A DNA stretch of 56,599 nt, taken from Levilactobacillus mulengensis. GTDB taxonomy: Bacteria; Bacillota; Bacilli; Lactobacillales; Lactobacillaceae. The position numbers were made by a program, and so were the translations under genes. Below are positions 1-8,154 of this stretch, piece by piece. The notes under the pieces were generated by a model that saw only the letters and a program-made list of their open reading frames with translations, did no database searches and was not told the DNA's origin. The DNA is taken from NCBI RefSeq assembly GCF_003946045.1, contig NZ_RHNW01000016.1, positions 1 to 56,599 of the forward strand. The letters are read 5' to 3'. Numbering within the stretch: position 1 is the stretch's first letter; the number at the start of each line of letters is the position of its first letter.

Positions 1-94
1 GGCTCAAAGTAAGTCTGGAGACCGCCCTTCGGCTCCAGACGTGCGCCCACAGCGTCACGGCCCATTTTCACCAGCCCGGAGGCGCGGACAACGA
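1..94 (+). repeat. Structured repeat, subtype 2, right half (cut by window edge)
   Basis: This is the right half of a dispersed palindromic element; the left half lies outside the window. It holds a hairpin at 13-40 with arms GTCTGGAG and CTCCAGAC around a loop starting ACCG, then the conserved end TTTTCACCAGCCCGGAGGC at 65-83. The same arrangement occurs at 22301-22494 and, inverted, at 39083-39262, with different but complementary hairpin arms. The end faces the priA stop codon 17 bases away, so it would lie in the priA 3' untranslated region. Confidence 0.8.
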
Positions 95-100
95 CTTATC

Positions 101-2518
101 CTACATAAAGTTCATTGGTTCTGAGTCGATGGTGATGGTTAAGCCGTGACGGGCCGGAATCTGGGCCGCCTGCCGAATCTTCTCCAGCAACGGCCGCAAC
201 TGCGGCTCCCGCTTATATTTAATCACAACTTGATAATAATACTTCCGCTTGACCCGCGCAATCGCCTTGGGCGTGGGACCCAGAACAATGGCGTCCTTGC
301 TCAAGCCCTTTTGCAGGGTGCCGACGATTTGGTACATGGCTTTGGCGGCCGTGGCCTCGTCCTCGTGACTGGCGGTCAGCTGCACGGCAAAGTAATACGG
401 TGGGTAATTTCCCTGGTGCCGCATATGCATTTCCGTGACGAAGAAGCGTTCATAATCCTGTTGTTGCGCCAATTCAATGGCGTAATGGTCCGGGTTAAAT
501 GTCTGAATGAAGACCTCGCCAGGTTTTTCCGCCCGGCCGGCCCGACCACTGACCTGGGTCAGCAGTTGGAAGGTCCGCTCGCTGGCCCGGAAATCCGGTA
601 GACCCAGCGCGGTGTCCGCGTTCAAGACCCCAACCAACGTGACGTTGGGGAAGTCGAGTCCTTTGGCAATCATTTGGGTCCCCAGCAAGATATCTGCCTG
701 GTGATCGCCAAACTGCCGCAGAATTTTTTCGTGAGCGCCCTTACGCCGCGTGGAGTCCACGTCCATCCGTAAGATACGCGCCGTTGGAAATTCCTTTTGC
801 AAGGCCGTTTCCACCTTCTGTGTCCCGGTCCCATAGTAGCGAATCTTGCGGCTATGGCAGTTGGGGCAGATGTGGGGAATGGCTTCCTCGTGCCCACAGT
901 AGTGGCATTTCATGGTGTGGGTATCCATGTGGAGTGTGAGTGAAATATCACAGTTGGGACATTTCAGCACGAACCCGCAGTCCCGGCACATCACAAATGA
1001 CGAGTACCCCCGCCGATTCAGCATCAAGACCATCTGTTCGTGGCGGTCGAGGCGTTCCTGAATCGCCGTTAACAGTGGCTGGGAGAAGTCCCCGTCCGCG
1101 CGCTGCTTCACTTCTTCACGCATGTCAACGATGTGGACCGTTGGCAGCGGATGGTCGTTGACCCGTTTCGCCAGAAGCAGCCGGGTGTACAGCCCCTTGG
1201 CAGCGCGGGCACGGGTCTCTAAGGACGGCGTGGCGCTCCCCAGGACCACGGGGCAATGATTGTACTTCCCCCGCCACAACGCCACGTCACGGGCGTGGTA
1301 CCGGGGATTTTCATCCTGTTTATAACTACTTTCATGTTCCTCGTCCATGATAATAATGCCGAGGTTTCTCACCGGGGCAAAGATGGCGGAACGCGCACCC
1401 ACAACCACGGTGGCCTCACCCTGGTCGATACGCCGCCATTCATCGTACTGCTCACCCTTGGACAAGCCACTGTGCAAGACCGCCACGCGTTGGCCAAACC
1501 GGGCCTTCACCCGGTTGACCATCTGGGGCGTCAGCGCAATTTCGGGGACCATCATCAGGGCCGTGCGGTGTTGCTGGAGGGCAACGGCAATACTTTGTAA
1601 ATAGACTTCGGTCTTGCCACTCCCGGTCACGCCTTCGACCAAGAAGTTTTCGGTACGCTGCTCATCAACGGCCTTGGTAATCGCGGTCACGGCCACCTGC
1701 TGCTCAGCGTTTAACTTTAGCGGCTTCGTGGGGGTTACCGGTTGGTGAAACGGATCACGATAGACTTCCAGCGGTTGTTTCGTCAGCCAGCCCTTGTCGG
1801 CGGCGGTCGCCATGACGGCAGTGCTGACCCCCGCGGCGTGACTGACTTGGCTTTGGGCCACTAATTTATCCGGGTCCATGGTTTGTAAATAGGCTAACAG
1901 TTCTGCCTGCTTCGGCGCCCGTTTGGCCACCTCCGCTTGAATCTCCTGGAGCTTGGCAACGGGAAGCGCCGGCTTAACACCGGTCGTGGTCTTGGCCGCG
2001 GCCTTACTGGTGACCTGATACGTCACCTCGACCTTCCCCGCACGTTGTAGCCGCAGGAGCCCGGCCAGCGTGGTATCGGCTAATTTGCTGGTATCAAAGG
2101 CTCGTGGTGCCCCGTCCGGAAAGTATTCGGCCATTTCTTGATCCGTCAGTGGCATGGTCGGTTGAATCTGCCGCTCAGTCTGGGCCTTTAACAGGCTGGG
2201 CAACATGGTCTGGATACACGTGATGCGAAAGGCATAGGTCGTGTCGGCTAGCCATGCGGCCAGCTGTTGCAGCTCAGTGGTTAAAATGGGCGCGAGATCC
2301 AGAACGGACTGAATCGGCTTCAGTTGCCCGTCAAAGTTCGTTGCATCACTAAGGCCGACCACCACGCCGGAAACGACTCGGTGACCGCGACCAAAGGGGA
2401 CTGTGACCCGCATCCCGACCTGAACCTGATTTTCCAGGTCGGCGGGAATTGCGTAGGAATAAGGTTCGTTCGTCTGCATCGTTGGCACGTCAACAATAAT
2501 TTGGCCAATCTGGGCCAT
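101..2518 (-). CDS. priA: Primosomal protein N' (replication restart helicase PriA)
   Basis: PriA binds stalled or collapsed replication forks and reloads the replicative helicase. The 805-residue protein has the usual length. It shows a Walker A motif GVTGSGKT near residues 296-303, a DEEH Walker B motif near 392-395 and four CxxC pairs between about 511 and 554 that form the zinc-binding insertion of the helicase core. The N-terminal third matches the DNA-binding region. The start is ATG, with AGGTGACAG just upstream acting as ribosome site. It lies 19 bases behind coaBC, in the gmk-rpoZ-coaBC-priA order common in Firmicutes; fmt would be expected next, beyond the window edge. A structured repeat lies immediately behind its stop codon. 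Confidence 0.97.
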   Translation of the reverse strand: MAQIGQIIVDVPTMQTNEPYSYAIPADLENQVQVGMRVTVPFGRGHRVVSGVVVGLSDATNFDGQLKPIQSVLDLAPILTTELQQLAAWLADTTYAFRITCIQTMLPSLLKAQTERQIQPTMPLTDQEMAEYFPDGAPRAFDTSKLADTTLAGLLRLQRAGKVEVTYQVTSKAAAKTTTGVKPALPVAKLQEIQAEVAKRAPKQAELLAYLQTMDPDKLVAQSQVSHAAGVSTAVMATAADKGWLTKQPLEVYRDPFHQPVTPTKPLKLNAEQQVAVTAITKAVDEQRTENFLVEGVTGSGKTEVYLQSIAVALQQHRTALMMVPEIALTPQMVNRVKARFGQRVAVLHSGLSKGEQYDEWRRIDQGEATVVVGARSAIFAPVRNLGIIIMDEEHESSYKQDENPRYHARDVALWRGKYNHCPVVLGSATPSLETRARAAKGLYTRLLLAKRVNDHPLPTVHIVDMREEVKQRADGDFSQPLLTAIQERLDRHEQMVLMLNRRGYSSFVMCRDCGFVLKCPNCDISLTLHMDTHTMKCHYCGHEEAIPHICPNCHSRKIRYYGTGTQKVETALQKEFPTARILRMDVDSTRRKGAHEKILRQFGDHQADILLGTQMIAKGLDFPNVTLVGVLNADTALGLPDFRASERTFQLLTQVSGRAGRAEKPGEVFIQTFNPDHYAIELAQQQDYERFFVTEMHMRHQGNYPPYYFAVQLTASHEDEATAAKAMYQIVGTLQKGLSKDAIVLGPTPKAIARVKRKYYYQVVIKYKREPQLRPLLEKIRQAAQIPARHGLTITIDSEPMNFM

Positions 2519-2537
2519 GGTCTGTCACCTCGCTTAC

Positions 2538-3749
2538 TTACTTGTTTGCTAATAATTGGGCGACCCGGTCGACTAAAGCCCGGGCAATCACCGTTTTACT
2601 GGTCTTGGGCGTCTGATCCGTCACGCCATCTGGCAGAATGAAAGTGACCTGATTGTCATCCCCATTGAACCCAATGTCGCTCCGGGAGACGTCGTTAGCG
2701 GCCAACAGGTCTAAGGACTTGCTGGCCAGTTTCTTTTGGCCGTTAGCCAGTAAATTCTGCGTCTCCGCAGCAAAACCGACCGTGACCTGGTGCGGCTGCT
2801 TAATGGCCGCAACTTGTTTCAAAATATCGGGTGTCTTTTTAAGTTTTAAAATAAATTCATCATTATCGGCCGTTTTTTTGATTTTCTGATCAGCCGTCAC
2901 TTCCGGTTGAAAATCGGCAACTGCGGCGGCCATCACTAAGGCATCGGCCTGGGGAAAATGGGCCAACACGGCCTGTGACAAATCGGTCGTACTTTGGATG
3001 GGCACGACTGTCACCCCGGCTGGGGCCGCCAGTTTCGTGGGCGCGGTGATCAACGTGACCTCGGCCCCGGCTTCGCGAGCGGCGGTAGCGACCGCATAGC
3101 CCATTTTGCCAGATGAGTCGTTGGTCAGGAAACGGACGGGGTCTAACCGTTCGCGGGTCCCACCAGCGGTTACGAGGACACGCCGACCGGCCAGCGTCTG
3201 GGGCGTAAACACACCCAGCTGTTCCACCTGGGCAACGATGTCGGCAGGCTCGGGGAAGCGGCCCTGGCCGGAATAGCCCTCCGCTAGTTTGCCAGTGGCC
3301 GGCGCCAGAACGTGGACCCCATCGGCAATCAGTTGTTGGCGATTCCGCTGCGTCGCGGGGGCCTGCCACATGTGGGTGTTCATCGCCGGCACAACGACCT
3401 TGGGCGCGGCGGTTGCCAGCCAGGTTGCGCTGGCAACGTCGTCAGCCTGGCCGTTGGCAAATTGGGCCATGAGGTTCGCGGATGCGGGCGCAGCAATCGC
3501 CAGGTCGGTCCAGTCGGCTAGCTCAACGTGGGCAATCTGCCCGTTGGCCTGCCACCAGGTCTCGTCCGTAAGCACGGGCTCCTTGGTCAGGGCCGCAAAG
3601 GTCGCCGCCGTGACAAACTTGGCGGCCCCCGCTGTCAGAACAACGCGAACCACGGCGCCGGCCCGCTGTAGGTCACGGGCTAAGAGTGCGGCCTTGTAGG
3701 CGGCGACACTGCCACCGACCGTTAACGTAATGTGTTTGTCTTCTAGCAT
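2538..3749 (-). CDS. coaBC: Bifunctional phosphopantothenoylcysteine decarboxylase / phosphopantothenate-cysteine ligase
   Basis: CoaBC carries out two steps of coenzyme A synthesis: it ligates cysteine to 4'-phosphopantothenate, then decarboxylates the product with FMN. The 403-residue protein has both domains. The N-terminal flavoprotein half (about 1-180) starts with the GGSVAAYKA motif and contains VPAMNTHMW near residues 120-128. The C-terminal ligase half begins around VLVTAGGTRERLDPVRFLTN near 190 and continues with SSGKMGYA. The length is normal. The preceding rpoZ is followed by a terminator and then by a 185-bp structured repeat, so coaBC probably uses its own promoter close to its start. 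Confidence 0.96.
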   Translation of the reverse strand: MLEDKHITLTVGGSVAAYKAALLARDLQRAGAVVRVVLTAGAAKFVTAATFAALTKEPVLTDETWWQANGQIAHVELADWTDLAIAAPASANLMAQFANGQADDVASATWLATAAPKVVVPAMNTHMWQAPATQRNRQQLIADGVHVLAPATGKLAEGYSGQGRFPEPADIVAQVEQLGVFTPQTLAGRRVLVTAGGTRERLDPVRFLTNDSSGKMGYAVATAAREAGAEVTLITAPTKLAAPAGVTVVPIQSTTDLSQAVLAHFPQADALVMAAAVADFQPEVTADQKIKKTADNDEFILKLKKTPDILKQVAAIKQPHQVTVGFAAETQNLLANGQKKLASKSLDLLAANDVSRSDIGFNGDDNQVTFILPDGVTDQTPKTSKTVIARALVDRVAQLLANK

Positions 3750-3762
3750 TGCTTTCCCTCCA

Positions 3763-3792
3763 ATTATATCATCTGGATTAAACCATCGTCAG
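3763..3792 (-). promoter_or_regulatory. Candidate sigma-A promoter of coaBC
   Basis: On the minus strand CTGACG (3787-3792) is followed after 18 bases by TATAAT (3763-3768), 14 bases before the coaBC start codon. The -10 box is perfect and the -35 is weak. The structured repeat at 3833-4017 ends about 40 bases upstream of this promoter. Confidence 0.5.
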
Positions 3793-3832
3793 TGCCACAG
3801 GGATGGCAAAATTGAGACTAGTCGCTGGCTAT

Positions 3833-4017
3833 CGTTCCCGGCGGTGGGCTCAAGGTGCCCTGCTGTGGGGCCGGTTCCAGATTGAGAACCGGTCTTCCAC
3901 CTCGTCTTTGAGCCAAAACCCGGTCTCAAAGGACGTCCCGTGGTCTAAACTGAGAAAATCACTCAGTTAAGGCCACCGACACAGCTGGTCACCTTGGCCC
4001 ACCTCTGGTCACTGACA
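3833..4017 (+). repeat. Structured repeat, long form (copy A)
   Basis: This is a core copy running from CGTTCCCGG to CTCTGGTCACTGACA. Apical stem arms are AACTGAG (3948-3954) and CTCAGTT (3962-3968) with a 7-base loop. The basal stem pairs GGTGGGC-CAAGGTG-GCTGTG with CACAGC-CACCTTG-GCCCACC. Outside the core, TGGCAAAATTG (3804-3814) and CCATTTTACCA (4026-4036) form partly degenerate outer arms resembling the GGTGAAAATGG arms of other copies. It fills most of the rpoZ-coaBC gap. No coding potential was seen. Confidence 0.85.
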
Positions 4018-4188
4018 TCAACTATCCATTTTACCAGACCGCTGTGTTTGACACTGGATTTAACCCTTGATCATTCGGTTTCGTTATGACACCCGGCAAT
4101 CGGACCTGATGGCGCGTTAGGTTTCACTAAAGTAAACCATTAATCTCGGCTAACCGAGCACGTCTGCGCAAAATTTCTCTTGGCTGAT

Positions 4189-4225
4189 AAAAAAGGCCAG
4201 ATTACCCAACGGCAACCTGGTCTTT
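4189..4225 (-). terminator. Rho-independent terminator of the gmk-rpoZ transcript
   Basis: On the minus strand an imperfect stem AAAGACCAG / CTGGCCTTTTTT ends in six T residues, 16 bases after the rpoZ stop codon. This suggests that gmk-rpoZ is a separate transcript from coaBC-priA. Confidence 0.75.
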
Positions 4226-4240
4226 CCTGAACCGCCAAAG

Positions 4241-4456
4241 TTAGGCGTCCAGATCCTTTTCGTCCGGATCAATCATTAAGGCACCGGCAGCGATTTCTTC
4301 CAGTGCGCGACCAATCGTCTTGGGCGACTTGTAATCGGTCAAGAGTGGCTTAGCGCCGGCGTCCAACTCGTGGGCCCGCTTGCTAGCCAGCATAATCAAA
4401 GAGTAACGTGAATCAACTTGTGCTAATAAATCATCAACTGAGGGATAGAGTAACAT
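4241..4456 (-). CDS. rpoZ: RNA polymerase omega subunit
   Basis: The 71-residue protein is the small omega subunit that helps assembly and stability of RNA polymerase through the beta' subunit. The family signature runs from [15 protein letters not shown] (about residues 17-31) to [12 protein letters not shown] (about 47-58). The length fits Firmicute omega. It starts two bases after the gmk stop codon, so the two are co-transcribed and perhaps translationally coupled. Confidence 0.95.
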   Translation of the reverse strand: MLLYPSVDDLLAQVDSRYSLIMLASKRAHELDAGAKPLLTDYKSPKTIGRALEEIAAGALMIDPDEKDLDA

Positions 4457-4458
4457 TT

Positions 4459-5073
4459 TTATTCGTCTCCAATCATTTGTTCGTAATCCGGCATAACCCG
4501 GGTTACCCGTAAACGTTCACTGCGGATGATCATTTGAATCCGGTCGACGGCTTGGCTGACTTCGTCGTTTACCACGGCGTAATCATAGTTGCGCATCATC
4601 CGAATTTCACCCACGGCCTTCTTGATTCGTTTGTTAATGACGTCCATAGCGTCAGTGCCCCGACCAATCAGGCGGTGCTTTAATTCCATCAAATCAGGTG
4701 GCGTTAGGAAGACGAAGACAGCGTCGGGACAATTGGCGCGAACCTGCATGGCCCCGTTGACTTCGATTTCCAAGAAGACGTCCTTACCCTCATCAAGGGT
4801 CTCATTAACATATTTTAACGGGGTACCGTAGTAGTTGTCAACATACTTGGCGTACTCCAGCATCTCACCGTTACGGATGTTTTCCTCAAATTCTTCCTTT
4901 GAGACGAAGTAATAGTCAACCCCGTTCACTTCGCCTTCCCGCGGTTTCCGGGTGGTCATTGAAATGGAGTACGAAAAATCGGTCGCTCCCGTTTCAAATA
5001 GCGCCTTACGAACCGTTCCCTTACCAACTCCGGAAGGACCCGAGAGCACAATGAGCATTCCACGTTTAGCCAT
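4459..5073 (-). CDS. gmk: Guanylate kinase
   Basis: Gmk phosphorylates GMP or dGMP to the diphosphate with ATP. The 204-residue protein shows the P-loop [14 protein letters not shown] at about residues 11-24 and the GMP-binding segment [17 protein letters not shown] near 41-57. It continues with YYGTPL and the guanylate-kinase box [12 protein letters not shown]. The ATG is preceded by AAGGG. It heads the gmk-rpoZ transcript. Its leader contains a strong hairpin (see 5112-5151), and the gene is divergent from an SOS-type gene. Confidence 0.97.
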   Translation of the reverse strand: MAKRGMLIVLSGPSGVGKGTVRKALFETGATDFSYSISMTTRKPREGEVNGVDYYFVSKEEFEENIRNGEMLEYAKYVDNYYGTPLKYVNETLDEGKDVFLEIEVNGAMQVRANCPDAVFVFLTPPDLMELKHRLIGRGTDAMDVINKRIKKAVGEIRMMRNYDYAVVNDEVSQAVDRIQMIIRSERLRVTRVMPDYEQMIGDE

Positions 5074-5111
5074 CGTTTAAAAATCCCTTCATCATAAAAA
5101 ATTTAATTATG

Positions 5112-5151
5112 GGTTGGTTCCCCTAGTCAATGACTCAGTGGGAAACCAACC
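5112..5151 (-). promoter_or_regulatory. Hairpin in the gmk leader
   Basis: Arms GGTTGGTTCCCC (5112-5123) and GGGAAACCAACC (5140-5151) pair at 11 of 12 positions. The loop contains AGTC-AAT-GACT, which can pair as well. On the gmk strand the hairpin is followed by CATAATTAAATTTTTT, so it could work as an attenuator or leader terminator. Candidate gmk promoters (TTGCTG-16-TATCCT, overlapping TTGTTG-16-TAGTAT) lie upstream of it, around 5190-5230. Confidence 0.45.
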
Positions 5152-5422
5152 GCTTATCGCCAGAATTGATTGGCTTGAACTATACAATCTATAGGATACT
5201 ATATTACCACTATTCAGCAACAAATACTGCATATCCGGGCTATTTCTGAAAAAAAACTGGATCCAGTGGCGGTGAGCCGCATTTAACTGAAAACCAACAG
5301 CGTGTGCTATACTAGAAAATCCGTCATCGAGGAGCAAATAAAAATCTTACCGTTAAACCAAGACAACTCGGCACTTCAACCTGGTTAACCACCTTGACGA
5401 AAAAAGTTACGAACAAAAAGAC

Positions 5423-5472
5423 TTGCAATTCCAAACAAGTGTTCGTATAATAAAAATACAAACAAACGTTCG
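5423..5472 (+). promoter_or_regulatory. Sigma-A promoter with two LexA (DinR) boxes
   Basis: TTGCAA (5423-5428), a 17-base spacer and TATAAT (5446-5451) form a near-consensus promoter. Two 14-mers fit the Gram-positive LexA box CGAACRNRYGTTYG at 13 of 14 positions each. CAAACAAGTGTTCG (5432-5445) lies inside the spacer, and CAAACAAACGTTCG (5459-5472) lies between the -10 box and the ribosome site. Their centres are 27 bp apart. Binding of LexA to either would block transcription, so the downstream gene is predicted to belong to the SOS regulon. Confidence 0.85.
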
Positions 5473-5483
5473 AGGTGATCAGC

Positions 5484-5810
5484 ATGCAAAATTCAATCGC
5501 AAAACGCGTTACCCTGTCTGATCGGGTAACCACCCTATCACAAACCCTGTTCAGTCCTTTACCCGTCATTAATGGTCAAGCCGTTTACGCCCAAATGCCT
5601 GCCTTTCAATTAACCTTATTCCTGCAACAGGCATTGGACCGCCATTACTTAGTCCGCCTCCAATTTAAGGCAGCGCCCGAAACGGCACCCGCCACTGTGA
5701 TCGGTCAGTTAAAACAGGACTTGGCTGGTCACCTCATTTTAAAACAGAACAAACAGCTTACCACCATTGTGACTCCGGAACTTTTACGTTCGGTCCAACG
5801 CGTCAAGTAA
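5484..5810 (+). CDS. Small protein of unknown function, predicted SOS-regulated
   Basis: This is a 108-residue protein I do not recognise. The ATG at 5484 is preceded by GAGGTG at 6 bases; an in-frame GTG at 5475 overlaps that ribosome site and is less likely. There is no signal peptide or membrane segment. The middle, AFQLTLFLQQALDRHYLVRL, looks helical. The C-terminal half alternates short beta-like stretches ending in TTIVTPELLRSVQRVK. Small YolD-like proteins of SOS polymerase operons have a comparable size and C-terminal strand pattern, but the resemblance is too weak to name it. The gene stands alone between gmk (divergent) and its own strong terminator, so the LexA-box promoter should control only this gene. 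Confidence 0.75.
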   Translation: MQNSIAKRVTLSDRVTTLSQTLFSPLPVINGQAVYAQMPAFQLTLFLQQALDRHYLVRLQFKAAPETAPATVIGQLKQDLAGHLILKQNKQLTTIVTPELLRSVQRVK

Positions 5811-5813
5811 GCC

Positions 5814-5857
5814 AAACGGTCATGATAGTCACTCGCCTATCATGGCCGTTTTTTTTA
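5814..5857 (+). terminator. Strong Rho-independent terminator
   Basis: The stem AAACGGTCATGATAG / CTATCATGGCCGTTT with an 8-base loop is followed by a run of eight T residues on the plus strand, directly behind the small SOS-type gene. It may also stop the convergent surface-protein transcript, although that strand has a poorer T run. Confidence 0.9.
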
Positions 5858-5864
5858 CAATTTT

Positions 5865-7952
5865 TTAGTTTTTCCGCGTCCGGCGATACTGCCAAACGCT
5901 AAGGCTACCGCCAATTAATAGTAAACCACCTAGGGCTGCGAAGATTGACTTGGCTTCGTTGGTCTTAGGTAAGAGGCCATTAGCCTGACTATGGTGTTTA
6001 GCAGACGAAGCCTGGTTGCCCGTGATGGTCCCGGCGCCACCGCCATGCGTCGATGACGAGACACGTGGAACGGGCGTAGACCCCACTCTGTCGCCGTGCC
6101 GACTGCTTGAGTCTACAGAATTAGAGCTGGACGTTGAAGTCGATGTTGACGTCCGGGTCGATGAGCTCGTTGAAGTGCTGGAGCTGGACGATGATGAACT
6201 GGTAGAGCTGGAGCTTGATGAATCGCTGGAGTTCGAGGAGTTACTGGAACTCGAGCCACTACTCCCGGTGTCTGTGCCTGGTGTAGGGATGCTACTCTCA
6301 TCTGCCTGTGAAACCACTGCATTCGGCCCATCATTAGACGGTGTCGATTGTTTATCATCACTAATCGTGAACGGAATCGGTGTTTGATCCAGCTTATAAC
6401 CAGCGGGTGGTGTTTGCTCAATGAAATCGTAGCTGCCCTTGGCGATGGGACTGATGGTCAGTTGACCATTGGTATCCGTTGTGTAGGTGAGTTTATTGAC
6501 TGGATTGGCTAGGTCATCTGCTTTATAGAGCTTATAAACAGCCCCGGCTAACGGCTTTTTTGTTGACTTCGCGGTCTTCGTCAGTGTCACTGTGTATGGA
6601 ACATCTGACTGCGAGACATCATGCACAAATGTGGTGCCATCATCAATCTTAATCGTAAAGTACGAGTATGCCGTATCCCCTGTATTCAACTGATAGCCAT
6701 CCGGTGCTTTTGTTTCTTTAAATCGATAATTTCCTACTTGAATACTTGGAATGGAAATTTGACCATTATCATTGGTCGTATAATGTGTTACCTCATCCGT
6801 CCACGTTAAACCATCCGCATTTTGCCGTTGTAACGTATAAACCGCTCCGGCTAAAACATTTGACTTATTTGTTTCATCCGTTTTAGTAAAGAGCACCTGG
6901 CCTAAGAATGCACTGCCATTCAAGTATCCGATTCCAGCAGCTCCCCAATGGGCATCCTTATGATCATTACCCAATACAGAACCTACATCAGGATTACTAC
7001 CCGCTCCAGGAACCGTGCTTGCTTCACCCGATTCGCCGTCTTTGGCAGCCAACTCGATATAGTTACTCAAATAACCACCGGATAATCCATCCGCAAGTAT
7101 TTGCGATGTATCAACATCCGTAACATAAGAGTAATTGACTTTTTTAGTTATATTCTGAAAAACGATTTCAATTTCTGATCCTTTATACGAAATCGTATAG
7201 TCTTGACCTTCTTGTAACTTGACCTCAGGCTCTGTATCGGTTGCAGCTATGCTTGCCGAAAATGTTGTAGGATCAAACATTAAATACTTACCAAGATGAT
7301 CAGTTAGTGTTACTTTACCCATATTTTTATTCTTGGAATTAAAATAGCCATTCCAATTTGCAGTTGTAGGATAGGCAACGTCATCATGCTCAACTGTTTC
7401 GCCAACCCCACCACCTTTAGCAATTACAGATGTTCCACCACCATCTCCTGATCCACTTGAAACGGAAGTACCTGTTACACCGATGACTAATTTTCCAGCT
7501 GTAAAAGTATTTACACCTTCAAGTGCGTTTGAAAAAAACATTGTTCCATTCTCTTCTCCCGCTTCACGACTAAAGGTACCAATTTTATCCAAAACAGCAG
7601 CGGTTGGATCTTTAAACATGGGGAAACTATCTATTGCAGCTGGAATATTTTTGGGTAGTGGGACGCTGACCGTGTCCCCATCATGAATAGTTGTTCCATC
7701 GTCGACAGTATAATCATAAACAATATTATAATTATCCCCTGATTTAAACTCATAATTCATTGGATCATCAGTTGTAATTTTCTGTCCCAAAGTTCCGTCA
7801 TTAAGATCCAGATAAATTGCTGATGGACTTGTCAGGTTATGAAAATGATTTGTAAGATCATCAGCCTTCGCCACTTTCGTTCCATTCCAGCCAAATAACG
7901 TTAAGCAAACGACTAACAACCCTAAACCCCAGAGTCCAATCTTTTTCCACAT
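5865..7952 (-). CDS. Cell-wall-anchored Cna_B-type surface protein (paralogue 1)
   Basis: This 695-residue protein is exported and bound to peptidoglycan by sortase. It has a signal peptide at about 1-31 ending near AKADD and an N-terminal adhesin-like region to about 345. Two Cna_B/SpaA-type Ig folds follow (about 350-445 and 450-535), with the usual Lys (LFTKTD, TLTKTA) and Glu (FKETKAPDGY, FIEQTPPAGY) that in this family form internal isopeptide bonds. Then come a Ser/Thr-rich stalk (about 555-645), the sorting motif LPKTN, a hydrophobic stretch and RRTRKN. LPxTN replaces LPxTG. ATG at 7952 is preceded by GGGGTG and is preferred to the GTG three codons upstream. The segment 6600-7950 is visibly more AT-rich than the 3' end and than paralogue 2, suggesting recombination. 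The ligand is unknown. Confidence 0.88.
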   Translation of the reverse strand: MWKKIGLWGLGLLVVCLTLFGWNGTKVAKADDLTNHFHNLTSPSAIYLDLNDGTLGQKITTDDPMNYEFKSGDNYNIVYDYTVDDGTTIHDGDTVSVPLPKNIPAAIDSFPMFKDPTAAVLDKIGTFSREAGEENGTMFFSNALEGVNTFTAGKLVIGVTGTSVSSGSGDGGGTSVIAKGGGVGETVEHDDVAYPTTANWNGYFNSKNKNMGKVTLTDHLGKYLMFDPTTFSASIAATDTEPEVKLQEGQDYTISYKGSEIEIVFQNITKKVNYSYVTDVDTSQILADGLSGGYLSNYIELAAKDGESGEASTVPGAGSNPDVGSVLGNDHKDAHWGAAGIGYLNGSAFLGQVLFTKTDETNKSNVLAGAVYTLQRQNADGLTWTDEVTHYTTNDNGQISIPSIQVGNYRFKETKAPDGYQLNTGDTAYSYFTIKIDDGTTFVHDVSQSDVPYTVTLTKTAKSTKKPLAGAVYKLYKADDLANPVNKLTYTTDTNGQLTISPIAKGSYDFIEQTPPAGYKLDQTPIPFTISDDKQSTPSNDGPNAVVSQADESSIPTPGTDTGSSGSSSSNSSNSSDSSSSSSTSSSSSSSSTSTSSSTRTSTSTSTSSSNSVDSSSRHGDRVGSTPVPRVSSSTHGGGAGTITGNQASSAKHHSQANGLLPKTNEAKSIFAALGGLLLIGGSLSVWQYRRTRKN

Positions 7953-8094
7953 TAGAAACACACCCCATACCTTCGATTACTTGTTTTAAATCAAGTATAA
8001 CGCAATTTAACGAATAAACTCGTATTAAATATATGAAGCGTGTAAATAAGTTGCCGTAACAAATGACACTCACACAGTTAGTTACCTTTGCGCA

Positions 8095-8133
8095 CAAAAA
8101 ATCCAGCGGTTACTGCTACGACCGCTGGATTCT
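8095..8133 (-). terminator. Rho-independent terminator of surface protein 2
   Basis: A perfect 11-bp stem, AATCCAGCGGT / ACCGCTGGATT, is followed on the minus strand by TTTTT. It lies 24 bases behind the stop codon of the 747-residue surface protein. Confidence 0.88.
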
Positions 8134-8154
8134 AAAATTTACGCTATTTTTCGT

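Noticed and set aside
6016..6387. Plus-strand open frame of 123 codons opposite the Ser-rich stalk of surface protein 1
   Set aside because: It is rich in Glu, Asp, Val and Leu only because Ser/Thr codons are read on the other strand; there is no ribosome site.
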